A stretch of DNA of 35,968 nucleotides from CALZJC01 sp041574955. Lineage in GTDB: Bacteria > Acidobacteriota > Thermoanaerobaculia > Multivoradales > JAHEKO01. The position numbers and the translations under genes were made by a program. The stretch spans positions 1 through 35,968 of the forward strand of contig JBFGNS010000025.1 in assembly GCA_041574955.1 (NCBI GenBank). The letters are read 5' to 3'. This document shows, one piece after another, positions 6,803 through 17,443 of this stretch (position 1 is the first letter of the stretch; each line of letters starts with the position of its first letter). Under the pieces are notes generated by a model that was not told the origin of the DNA, did not search any database, and worked only from the letters and a program-made list of their open reading frames with translations.

Positions 6803-9022
6803 CTACGGCGCGCTTTCGAGCTCGATCCGCTCGTGGAACTCGAAGTCGATGCGGTGGATCACCTGGCTCCGCGGCATGCCGTCACCGGCGTCGTCCTCCT
6901 GCGGCTCGAGCGGAGAATCGAACACCAACAGGCTGTTGGGGTAGTAGCTCAGCACGCGGGCGTTGGCCAGCGCCGCCGGGCTGTTGCCGTAGTAGACGGT
7001 GACGCCGTCGCCGGCGCGTGACGGGTGGTGGACGGTGTAGTAGACCGCCTGGCCGGGGCCGGCGTACTCCTCGCCTTCGATCGAAAAGCCGGTCCCGCTC
7101 CAGACCACCGGGCTGCGCGTGCGGGCCAGCAGCCCGGCGACCGCCGGCGCGCGCGCCGCGTCGCCCAGCACCACGACGCTGCTGGTCTCGAGCGCCTCGG
7201 GCTCGAGCTCGGAGACCGGCACGACGGTCAGCTCGTGGTCCTCTTCCGGCTCGCCCTCCTCGCCCAGGACCGCCCGTTCGTAGGCCGCCACCACCGTCTG
7301 GTAGCCGTCGGCCAGCTCGCCGTCGGGCACCACCACGGTCACCGCCGCGGCGCGCCGGGTGAGGGCCGAGGTGGGCATCACCTCCTCGAGCCCGAGCTTG
7401 CGGAACAGGTGGTAGTCGGGGTCGAGCTCGATGGCGGTCAAGCCGTGCGGCTCGACCGGCACCCTCACCTCGTCGACCGGGCCGGCCACGGCCACCACCA
7501 CGTCTGCGCTCCGCTCGCCGTAATAGAGCCGCAGCGGCACGTCGAGCGCGAAGGTGGTGCGCGCCTGGGAGATCGTCACAACGGCCTCCTCGTCCCCCGG
7601 CTGCCAGCTGGCCCCGACCAGCTCGAGCCGCGGCGCGCCCCGGCCGCGGACCCACTGCTCGAAAAAGGCGTCGAGCTCGGTGCCGCTGGCCCGCTCGAAG
7701 GCGTCCTCGAGATCCTGCCAGGAAGCGTGGCGGCCCGTCCGCTCGGCGGTCAGCAGCTTCAGGCCGGCGCTCAGCGCTTCGATGCCGATCTTGCGCTCGA
7801 GCATGTGGAACACCGCCGCGCCCTTGCTGTAGCCGATGCCGGAAGGCGCCCCGCCCTCGCGCCCAAAAGTGCCGAGCGGCTTGTCGTCCTCGGGCTCGAT
7901 CGAGCTCAGGAAGTTGGACTGGTTGCGGCGCTGCTTGCGCGCCCCGGCCTGGTCGCCGTCGAGCACGTGGCCGTAGTAGTTGCCCAGGTAGCTGGCCAGG
8001 CCCTCGCACCAGTTGCCGTCGCGCGGATCGACCAGAACGCCGTTGCCCCACCAGTTGTGCAGCAGCTCGTGGTCGAGGTAGCCGTGGCGCCGGTACTGCT
8101 TGTACTCACTGAGCTGCGAGCCGGCGATCTGGGTCGAGGCGGGGAAGGCGAAGCCCGAGCTGAAGAACGCCTCGAGCACGGTGAACTCGCGGAACGGGTA
8201 CGGCCCGATGAGCGGCTGATAGCGGTCGAGATACTCGGCCGAAGCGGCGAGGATGTCCTCGGCCACGCTCTGCTTGCCGGGAGCCAGCACGGCGTGCAGC
8301 TCGATCTCGCCACCGCCCCGGCTCCAGCGCTCGAGCGGCCCGCCCAGCAGCACCAGGCCGTCGAGCGGGAACGGGCTGGCCCAGCGCAGCCGGCCGTCCT
8401 CGCCGGCTGGCTCGCGCTCGGCTCCGGCCACCAGCTCGAAGCCTTCGAGCGGGTCGGCCGTCAGCCGGAAGCCGGCCAGGCCGAGGTCGGGATCGCCGCC
8501 CTCGGGCAGCTCCACGCGTGGGTACCAGTAGCCGTCCGGCTCGAGGTAGACGCCCTCCTCGCCGACGTGGGCCGAGACCGCGAAGTTGTGGATCTCGCCC
8601 TCTTCCTCGCCGGCGGCGACGTCCTGGTGGAGGCGGCCGCGGTAGGTGAGGGTCAGGCGCATGGACTCGGCCGGCCGGGCGATCACCAGCCGGTGGACGG
8701 TGGGGGTCACCGTGGCGTCTTCGTCCGGTTCGGCGGCGCGCCGGCGGTGCGAGCGCAGACGGCCCTGGTCGAGCCGCACCGAGCCCACCTCGAGATCCGG
8801 GTGGAGCCTGAGCTCGACCGCCACCCGCCGGTCGAGGGGCCGGGCGGGGTCGATCCGCTCGAGCGTGAGCTCGGTCTCGGCCTCGAGCGTGTGGGCCGCG
8901 GGATCGAGCCGCACGTCGAGGAGGTAGCTCGCCGGTCTCATCACCGGCACTGAGCTGGCACAGCCGGCGGCCCCCAGAACGGCGGGAACGACGGCCAGGC
9001 AGGCGGCGAGATGGCGGTTCAC
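6803..9022 (-). CDS. M1-family-like metallopeptidase lipoprotein
   Basis: A 739-residue exported protein, taking the GTG at 9022. This start gives a short basic N-terminus, a hydrophobic stretch and a lipobox-like AAGC, so it is probably a lipoprotein. An open extension to 9115 lacks a signal-like start. The zinc site is HELLH (His318, Glu319, His322) followed by Glu340 in WCEGLASYLGNYY. That leaves 17 residues between the second His and the Glu, one fewer than the classical M1 spacing of 18. No GXMEN exopeptidase motif is seen. Upstream is a beta-rich M1 N-terminal domain. Downstream, the last 150 or so residues form an extra domain of unknown role. An active peptidase or a gluzincin relative is likely; the substrate is unknown. 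Confidence 0.85.
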   Translation of the reverse strand: MNRHLAACLAVVPAVLGAAGCASSVPVMRPASYLLDVRLDPAAHTLEAETELTLERIDPARPLDRRVAVELRLHPDLEVGSVRLDQGRLRSHRRRAAEPDEDATVTPTVHRLVIARPAESMRLTLTYRGRLHQDVAAGEEEGEIHNFAVSAHVGEEGVYLEPDGYWYPRVELPEGGDPDLGLAGFRLTADPLEGFELVAGAEREPAGEDGRLRWASPFPLDGLVLLGGPLERWSRGGGEIELHAVLAPGKQSVAEDILAASAEYLDRYQPLIGPYPFREFTVLEAFFSSGFAFPASTQIAGSQLSEYKQYRRHGYLDHELLHNWWGNGVLVDPRDGNWCEGLASYLGNYYGHVLDGDQAGARKQRRNQSNFLSSIEPEDDKPLGTFGREGGAPSGIGYSKGAAVFHMLERKIGIEALSAGLKLLTAERTGRHASWQDLEDAFERASGTELDAFFEQWVRGRGAPRLELVGASWQPGDEEAVVTISQARTTFALDVPLRLYYGERSADVVVAVAGPVDEVRVPVEPHGLTAIELDPDYHLFRKLGLEEVMPTSALTRRAAAVTVVVPDGELADGYQTVVAAYERAVLGEEGEPEEDHELTVVPVSELEPEALETSSVVVLGDAARAPAVAGLLARTRSPVVWSGTGFSIEGEEYAGPGQAVYYTVHHPSRAGDGVTVYYGNSPAALANARVLSYYPNSLLVFDSPLEPQEDDAGDGMPRSQVIHRIDFEFHERIELESAP

Positions 9023-9183
9023 GCGGTGGCTCCCGAGCCGGCGGTTTCCTTCCGGCGACGCGACGAGAGTCTCACACCTCGCTGCCGAGCGCCGCCCCCT
9101 CGAAGGGTGGGCCACGGCCGGCCGGCGGCCGCCGCGAATAGAAGACGGCGCCGGCCGTATCTCTGGTTGAAGGAGGAACGCAC

Positions 9184-9405
9184 GTGACCCACCTCGACAT
9201 CCTGCAGCTTGCGGCGATGGCCGGCGCTCTCGCCCTGGGCCTGTCGCTCCTGGCCTTCTGGATCTGGATGCTCGTCGACTGTCTGGTGAACGAGCGCAAG
9301 GAAGGCAGCTACCGGCTGGTCTGGGTGCTGGCGATCGTCCTGACCAAGCTGGTCGGCGCGGCGCTCTACTACTTCCTGCGCTACCGCCGGCGGCTGGCGG
9401 TCTAG
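9184..9405 (+). CDS. Small PLDc_N-like two-helix membrane protein
   Basis: A 73-residue protein with two transmembrane helices, about residues 10-33 and 43-62. They are separated by a polar LVNERKEGSYRLVW loop and followed by a basic tail (RYRRRL). The W-x-W-M-L-V-D-C-L-V-N-E pattern is that of the phospholipase-D N-terminal (PLDc_N) small membrane domain, whose role alone is unknown. GTG at 9184 is supported by a strong AAGGAGG eight bases upstream. It is transcribed divergently from the M1 peptidase. Confidence 0.8.
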   Translation: MTHLDILQLAAMAGALALGLSLLAFWIWMLVDCLVNERKEGSYRLVWVLAIVLTKLVGAALYYFLRYRRRLAV

Positions 9406-9431
9406 CGGTCCCCGACGACCCGAGGCGATGA

Positions 9432-9459
9432 GGCCGCGGCCGGTGCGCCGGCCGCGGCC
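9432..9459. terminator. 12-bp perfect hairpin between convergent genes
   Basis: GGCCGCGGCCGG (9432-9443) and its exact complement (9448-9459) flank a TGCG loop, 26 bp after the small membrane protein and 35 bp after the end of the convergent fasciclin gene. There is no T-tract on either side, so it is a terminator-like structure rather than a classical intrinsic terminator. Confidence 0.5.
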
Positions 9460-9494
9460 CCCGCCAGGGGTAGCGATCGGGAGGTCGCCGCCGA

Positions 9495-10433
9495 TCAGTG
9501 GGTGGCGGGCGTCATCCGCTCTGCCAGCGCCACGACTGCCGCGTCGAGCGCGCCGCACAGCGCCCAGGCCCGAGCGCGGTCGTCCGACGAGCGGGCCGCC
9601 CGGCGCAGAGCGGACTCGAGTGCGCGGCGGGCCGGTGCCGGCAGCGCGTAGCCGCCCTCGACCAGCGAGGTCGCCGCCACCTCGTAGACCGCGGCACAGG
9701 CGCCGGCGTCGCCGTCGTTGAACAGCGGCGCGCCGCGCTGGATCGCCAGCCGGATCAGGCGGTCGGCGGCGGCCAGCGAGGAGCGGTCGTCGGAGCCGGC
9801 GTCGCCGGCCGCGCCGGCGGTGACGCGGGGCGGCAGCAGCACCCGGTCGATGACGTGCACGACGCCGTTGGCGGCGTCGAGATCGGCGCTCACGATCGCC
9901 GATTCGTTGACCCGCAGGCGGCCCTCGGTCACGCGCACCGCTACCGCTTCGCCGGCGACGGTGCTCGTCCGGCCGGCGGCGAGCGCGTCGTCCGAGAACA
10001 GACGCCCCTCGACGACGTGGTAGGTCAGGATCCGCTGGAGGGTGGCCAGCTCCGGCTCGGCGAGGAGCCGCTCCAGGGTGCCCTCGGGCAGCGCCGCGAA
10101 CGCCTCGTCGGTGGGCGCGAACAGAGTGAACGGGCCGCCGGTGGCGAGGGTCTCGGCGGGGCCGGCGGCACGGGCGGCGGCGAGCAGGGTGTCGAAGGTG
10201 CCGGCGCTCCGTGCCAGCGCCACCAGGTTGCTTTCCTCGGGCAGCAGCACCTGGTCGATGACGTGGATGATGCCGTTCGAGGCGCGCACGTCGGCCGACA
10301 CCACCGTGGCGTCGTCGACCCGGAGCCGGCCGTCGCTCACCCGCAGCGAGACGCGCTGACCGTTGACGGTGGCCTCACGGGCGGTTTGCCCGCTGTCCGT
10401 GCCGACCCTCGAATCCTCCGCATCGGAACGCAC
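9495..10433 (-). CDS. Fasciclin (FAS1) domain protein, apparently missing its 5' end
   Basis: About 312 residues if the GTG at 10433 is used. The N-terminus holds only the last third of a FAS1 domain (VNGQRVSLRVSDGRLRV, then GIIHVIDQVLLP). A complete second FAS1 domain follows, with NLVALARSAG, GPFTLFAPTDEAFAALP, LQRILTYHVVEGRL and VVHVIDRVLLP, and then a 110-residue Ala-rich helical tail. FAS1 domains are normally exported adhesion modules, yet no signal peptide is encoded. The open frame continues upstream only as antisense to the PQQ gene. I infer that the original start and the first half-domain were lost, so this may be a pseudogene or a gene with an unrecognised start. Confidence 0.65.
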   Translation of the reverse strand: MRSDAEDSRVGTDSGQTAREATVNGQRVSLRVSDGRLRVDDATVVSADVRASNGIIHVIDQVLLPEESNLVALARSAGTFDTLLAAARAAGPAETLATGGPFTLFAPTDEAFAALPEGTLERLLAEPELATLQRILTYHVVEGRLFSDDALAAGRTSTVAGEAVAVRVTEGRLRVNESAIVSADLDAANGVVHVIDRVLLPPRVTAGAAGDAGSDDRSSLAAADRLIRLAIQRGAPLFNDGDAGACAAVYEVAATSLVEGGYALPAPARRALESALRRAARSSDDRARAWALCGALDAAVVALAERMTPATH

Positions 10434-10454
10434 GCCGCGCGCGAAGGAGAAAAC

Positions 10455-11738
10455 ATGCCGCGCGTCCGAACGCTGGCCTCGATCCTGCTGCTTGCCACCG
10501 TCGCCGACGCGCATACGGAGTTCGGTCGCGCCAGCGAGCCCGCCCTGGCACCCCCTGCCGCCGAAACGTCGGTCGCCGGGTGGCCGCAGTGGGGCGGTCC
10601 CGGCCGCGACTTCCGGGTCGACTCGACCCTCGCCCCCTCGTGGGAGACCCGCCCGCCGAGGCGGCTGTGGGACCGGCCGCTCGGCAACGGGCACTCCGGC
10701 TTCGTGGTGGACGAGCGCGCGGCCTACACGATGTACGGCGGCGAGAGGATCGAGGCCGTGGTGGCGCTCGACCGCGACACCGGCCGGACCGTGTGGGAGA
10801 CGCGCTATCCGGTCGGCTACCAGTCGCACCTGGCCGAGTACGACGGGCCGCACGCCACGCCCGTGGCGGTCGGCGAGCGGCTCTACACGGTCGGTATCGA
10901 CGCCACCGTCCTCGCCCTCGAGCGGCGCTCGGGCGAGGTCGTCTGGCGCCGCCGGCTGGTGGCGGAAGAGGGCGTCGAGCTACCCCAGTCGGGCTACGCG
11001 GCGAGCCCGCTCGCCTGGCGCGGGCTGCTGCTGCTGCCGGGTCTGGGTGGAGGCGGCCCCGGCGCGCTGGCGCTCGATCTCGAGGACGGCCGGACCGTCT
11101 GGGCGCGGCACGACTTCCGCTCGAGCCACGCGGCGCCGCTGCTGGTCCGGACGGGCGGACGGGAGCACGCGGTGTTCCACGGTCTCGACTGGCTGTACGG
11201 GCTCGAGCCTGCGACCGGCGAGCTGCTGTGGCGCCACCGGGTGCGGCGCGGCGCCGCCGACAACGTCTCCTTCACGCCGATCTGGGACGCGGCGCGCGGG
11301 CAGCTCCTGGTGTCGCACGGTTTCGACTCGCGCGGCGCTCGCGCCCTCGAGCTGCGGCCGGAGGGCGACGGCTTCACGGTCGAGGAGGTCTGGCACAACG
11401 GCCGTCTGCAGGTGCGTCACACCAACGGTGTGCTGCTCGGCAGCCTGCTGCTCGGCTCGCACGGCGGCCTGGGCGTGCTCACCGCCCTCGACGCCGGCAG
11501 CGGCGAGCTGCGCTGGCGCCGGCGGCTGGGCAAGGCGACCCTGGTCGCCGCCGGCGAGCTCTTGCTGATCCTGGACGAGCAGGGCGAGCTCCACCTGGCG
11601 CGCGCCACCGCCGCCGGGATCGACCTGGTGGCCAGCCTGCCGGTGCTCGACTACAACGCCTGGACCGCCCCCAGCCTGGTCGGCCGGCGGCTCTACCTGC
11701 GCGACCGGATGCGCGCGGTGGCGCTCGAGCTGCCCTGA
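10455..11738 (+). CDS. Exported PQQ-type beta-propeller repeat protein
   Basis: A 427-residue protein with a short signal peptide (RTLASILLLATVADAHT). Its body is a series of PQQ/WD-like blades, seen as repeats of the type ALDRDTGRTVWETRYP, ALERRSGEVVWRRRLV, ALDLEDGRTVWARHDF, GLEPATGELLWRHRV and ALDAGSGELRWRRRLG. It starts with a WPQWGGPGRD motif common in outer-surface PQQ-repeat proteins of unknown enzymology. No quinoprotein dehydrogenase disulfide or metal site is evident, so it may be a binding or assembly scaffold. The ATG at 10455 has GAAGGAGA just upstream. The gene starts only about 20 bases from the truncated, divergent fasciclin gene. Confidence 0.85.
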   Translation: MPRVRTLASILLLATVADAHTEFGRASEPALAPPAAETSVAGWPQWGGPGRDFRVDSTLAPSWETRPPRRLWDRPLGNGHSGFVVDERAAYTMYGGERIEAVVALDRDTGRTVWETRYPVGYQSHLAEYDGPHATPVAVGERLYTVGIDATVLALERRSGEVVWRRRLVAEEGVELPQSGYAASPLAWRGLLLLPGLGGGGPGALALDLEDGRTVWARHDFRSSHAAPLLVRTGGREHAVFHGLDWLYGLEPATGELLWRHRVRRGAADNVSFTPIWDAARGQLLVSHGFDSRGARALELRPEGDGFTVEEVWHNGRLQVRHTNGVLLGSLLLGSHGGLGVLTALDAGSGELRWRRRLGKATLVAAGELLLILDEQGELHLARATAAGIDLVASLPVLDYNAWTAPSLVGRRLYLRDRMRAVALELP

Positions 11739-11739
11739 G

Positions 11740-11765
11740 CCGGTCGCTACCAACCGGGCGACCGG
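11740..11765 (+). terminator. 8-bp hairpin after the PQQ-repeat gene
   Basis: CCGGTCGC (11740-11747) pairs perfectly with GCGACCGG (11758-11765) around a 10-nt loop, two bases beyond the PQQ gene stop. Only GTTAGG follows, so it is a weak or Rho-assisted terminator at best. Confidence 0.4.
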
Positions 11766-11794
11766 GTTAGGATCGCCGCGCCCGGAGACGCCGC

Positions 11795-12523
11795 TTGCTC
11801 CATCAGGCCGCGACCGTTGTTCTCGGACCCCTGCTGCTGGCGCAGGGGCTGCTGGCGCGCCGGCGGACTCCGCGGCTGCCCGAGCCGCCGGGAGCCCGCC
11901 GGGGAGCGTCGGGCGCGGGCAGGCGGCTGCGGCTGCTGATCGTCGGCGACTCGGCGGCGGCCGGCGTCGGGGCGGGCCACCAGGACGAGGCGCTTCTCGG
12001 CCGCACGGTCGCCGGGCTGGCGGAGCGGTTCCGGGTCGAGTGGACGCTTCTGGCCAGGACCGGCGCCACCACCGAGTCGACGCTCCGCCGGTTGCGCACG
12101 TGGGACGGCGGCCCGTTCGATCTGGCGGTGACCTCGCTGGGCGTCAACGACCTCACCGCCGGCGTCGCCGCGGCGGGCTGGCGGCGGCGGCAGGCGGAGC
12201 TGCGCGAGCTGCTGCGCTCCCGGTTCGGGGTCGCGCGCATCGTGGTTTCCGGTTTCCCGCCGGTGGCGGGCTTTCCGGCGCTGCCGCAACCGCTGCGCTG
12301 GTACCTGGGCCGGCGGGCGCGCCAGCTCGATCGGCTGCTCGAGCGCGACGTCGCCGCCGAGCCCGGCTGCCGCTTCCTGGGGCTGCGCTTTCCGCTCGAC
12401 CCGGGTCTGATGGCCTCCGACGGCTTCCACCCCGGTCCGCGGGTCTACCGGGAGTGGGGCCGGCAGGTGGCCGAGCTGGCCGCGGCGGCGTTCGCCGCGA
12501 CCGATCTCCGGCCGGCCCCCTGA
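11795..12523 (+). CDS. SGNH/GDSL-family hydrolase
   Basis: A 242-residue SGNH-fold esterase or lipase. The blocks are present in order: GDSAAAG (nucleophile Ser53), RTGATT (Gly90, block II), GVND (Asn118, block III) and DGFHP (Asp209 and His212, block V). All four oxyanion and catalytic positions are intact. The N-terminus has a hydrophobic segment (residues 5-20) with few charges, which could be a membrane anchor. The TTG at 11795 is the only start that includes this segment; a GGAG lies 9 bases upstream. Related acidobacterial and proteobacterial proteins are annotated only as GDSL hydrolases, so the natural ester is unknown. It lies between the PQQ-repeat and kinase genes on the same strand. 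Confidence 0.87.
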   Translation: MLHQAATVVLGPLLLAQGLLARRRTPRLPEPPGARRGASGAGRRLRLLIVGDSAAAGVGAGHQDEALLGRTVAGLAERFRVEWTLLARTGATTESTLRRLRTWDGGPFDLAVTSLGVNDLTAGVAAAGWRRRQAELRELLRSRFGVARIVVSGFPPVAGFPALPQPLRWYLGRRARQLDRLLERDVAAEPGCRFLGLRFPLDPGLMASDGFHPGPRVYREWGRQVAELAAAAFAATDLRPAP

Positions 12524-12595
12524 GTCCGCAGTGGCTCCGCGGCCGGCCGCGCGCGCCAAGGCCCGCGGTTCACGGGCGGCGGGCGGCAAGGTAGT

Positions 12596-12601
12596 TAGAA
12601 T
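12596..12601 (+). promoter_or_regulatory. -10-like box TAGAAT of the kinase gene (leaderless spacing)
   Basis: TAGAAT, five of six matches to consensus, ends exactly 7 nt before the GTG at 12609, with no Shine-Dalgarno sequence between. This is the main reason for choosing that GTG rather than the in-frame GTG at 12531. Confidence 0.5.
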
Positions 12602-12608
12602 CCGATCC

Positions 12609-15536
<2,928 letters not shown>

Positions 15537-15621
15537 AGTCGGCCGCCCGCGCGGTGCACTCCGCTGCAGCCCTCGAGCCTCCGAACCCAACTCCCGGCCG
15601 GCCGCCAGGCCGCCGGAGGAG

Positions 15622-17406
15622 CTAGCCGCCGAACGGCCAGAAGACCGGGATCAGCCAGCTGGCCAGGGCCCAGAAGATGAGGTTCAAGGGGGCGCCGAAC
15701 TTGAGGTAGTCGGTGAAGCGGTAGTTGCCGGGGCCGAGCACCATGGCGTTGGTCTGGTAGCCCATCGGGGTCATGAAGCTGGCCGAGGCGGCGTAGGCCA
15801 CCGCCATCAGCAGCGGCTTGGCGTCGATGCCCAGCACGCCGGCGGTCTTGAGGGCGATCGGCACCATTAGCACCGCGGTGGCGTTGTTCGAAAAGAACGA
15901 CGTCAGCAAACCGGTCGCCAGGTAGAGCACCGACAGCAGCCCGACCGGGCCGAGCTGGACTCCGATGACGCTCAGGTAGCGGCTGATGAAGACGTCGAGC
16001 CCGGTGTTCTCGATCGCCGTGCCGAGCGGCAGGATCGCCGCCAGCAGGAAGATCACCGTCCAGTCGATGCCGCGATAGGCCTGCTGCATGGTCAGCCGCC
16101 GGGTGACCAGCAGCGCCACCACGCCGAGGATCGACGCCTCGAGGATCGACATCACTCCGAACGCCGCCATGCCGACCGCGACCGCGATCACCGCCGGGTC
16201 GATCCACCACCGCCGCGCCAGCCGCAGCTTGATCGAGCGCTCGCCGATCGGCAGGAACTCCTCCGAGCTGTACAGCCGCTCGACCCGCGCCCGGGTGCCG
16301 AACACCAGCAGGATGTCCCACGGTTTGAGAGCGATCCAGGCCAGCTTCTCGCGAATGGTCTCTCCGGTGCGGCTGAGCGCCAGCACGAAGCAGCCGAACT
16401 TGCGCCGGAAGTCGACCTCTTTCAGGTTCGAGCCGATCAGCGACGAGCCGGGGGTGACCTGCAGCTCGGCCAGGATGGTGTGCTGGTCGTTGAGGTCCTT
16501 GTCGTCGAGCTTGACGTCGGTCAGCAGCAGCAGGCGGTTCTGCTCCTTGAAGGCGACGATGTCCTCCATTGCGCCGCGCACCAGCAGCACGTCGTCCAGC
16601 TCCAGGGTGGTGTTGCGCAGATCGGAGGCGATGCGCTCGTCGCCGCGCAGAATCTCGAGCACGTTCATGTCGAACCGCCCGCTGATCTGCTCCGACAGCA
16701 CGGTGCGGCCGATCAGCGGCGAGTCGGCGGGCAGCTTGAGCTCGGTGAGGTAGCCGCGCAGGTGGTACTTGCCGGTCAGGCTGTCGGGCACCCGCCGCGG
16801 CTCCAGCCAGCGCATCGGCACCAGCACGTTGTAGACCAGGCCGACGGCGAACAGCACGGCGCCCAGGGAGAGGAACTCGAAGACGGAGAAGGCGCCGCCG
16901 CCGTGCTGCTCCGACAGCGAGCTGACCAGCAGGTTGGTTGAGGTGCCGAGCAGCGTGCAGGTGCCGCCGAAGATGGCGGTGTAGGAGAGCGGCAGCAGCA
17001 GCTTCGAGGGGCTCAACTTGTAGTGGCGGGCCAGGTGGATGGCGACCGGCATCAGCACGCTGACCGCCGCGGTGTTGTTGACGATCGCGCTCAGCACGCC
17101 GGTCATCACCAGCAGCAGCACCGCGGCCTGGGTGGCCGACGGGCCGGTGAGATCGGCGATCTTGTAGCCGATCTTGCTCACCAGACCGCTCGCCACCAGG
17201 CTCTCGCTGAGGATGAACATCATCATCACGGTGATGACCGCCGGGTTGCTGAAGCCGGCGACCGCCTGCTCGGGGCTCACCAGCCGGCACGCCACCAGCA
17301 GCCCCAGGCTGGTGAGCGCGATGACGTCGATCGTCATCCACTCGCGCACGAAGGCGACGACCGTGAGGGCGATGATCGCCAGCAACAGGGCGATCTCGAC
17401 CGTCAT
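15622..17406 (-). CDS. SLC13/DASS-type transporter with two TrkA-C domains
   Basis: A 594-residue membrane transporter. Two halves, each with about five hydrophobic helices, flank a cytosolic insert at about residues 205-385 that contains two TrkA-C (RCK_C) domains. The divalent anion:sodium symporter signatures are paired SNT-type loops: SAIVNNTAAVSVLMPVA with GTSTNLLV in the first half, and FFSNNATAVLMVPIALK with PMGYQTNAMVLGPGNY in the second. Such proteins move dicarboxylates, sulfate or related anions with sodium; the TrkA-C insert probably senses a small ligand. The exact substrate cannot be read from sequence. It lies 37 bp downstream of pilT on the same strand and may share its transcript. 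Confidence 0.92.
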   Translation of the reverse strand: MTVEIALLLAIIALTVVAFVREWMTIDVIALTSLGLLVACRLVSPEQAVAGFSNPAVITVMMMFILSESLVASGLVSKIGYKIADLTGPSATQAAVLLLVMTGVLSAIVNNTAAVSVLMPVAIHLARHYKLSPSKLLLPLSYTAIFGGTCTLLGTSTNLLVSSLSEQHGGGAFSVFEFLSLGAVLFAVGLVYNVLVPMRWLEPRRVPDSLTGKYHLRGYLTELKLPADSPLIGRTVLSEQISGRFDMNVLEILRGDERIASDLRNTTLELDDVLLVRGAMEDIVAFKEQNRLLLLTDVKLDDKDLNDQHTILAELQVTPGSSLIGSNLKEVDFRRKFGCFVLALSRTGETIREKLAWIALKPWDILLVFGTRARVERLYSSEEFLPIGERSIKLRLARRWWIDPAVIAVAVGMAAFGVMSILEASILGVVALLVTRRLTMQQAYRGIDWTVIFLLAAILPLGTAIENTGLDVFISRYLSVIGVQLGPVGLLSVLYLATGLLTSFFSNNATAVLMVPIALKTAGVLGIDAKPLLMAVAYAASASFMTPMGYQTNAMVLGPGNYRFTDYLKFGAPLNLIFWALASWLIPVFWPFGG

Positions 17407-17443
17407 CTCGGCGGTGCCGGCGGCATACCCGACCTCGGACGGG

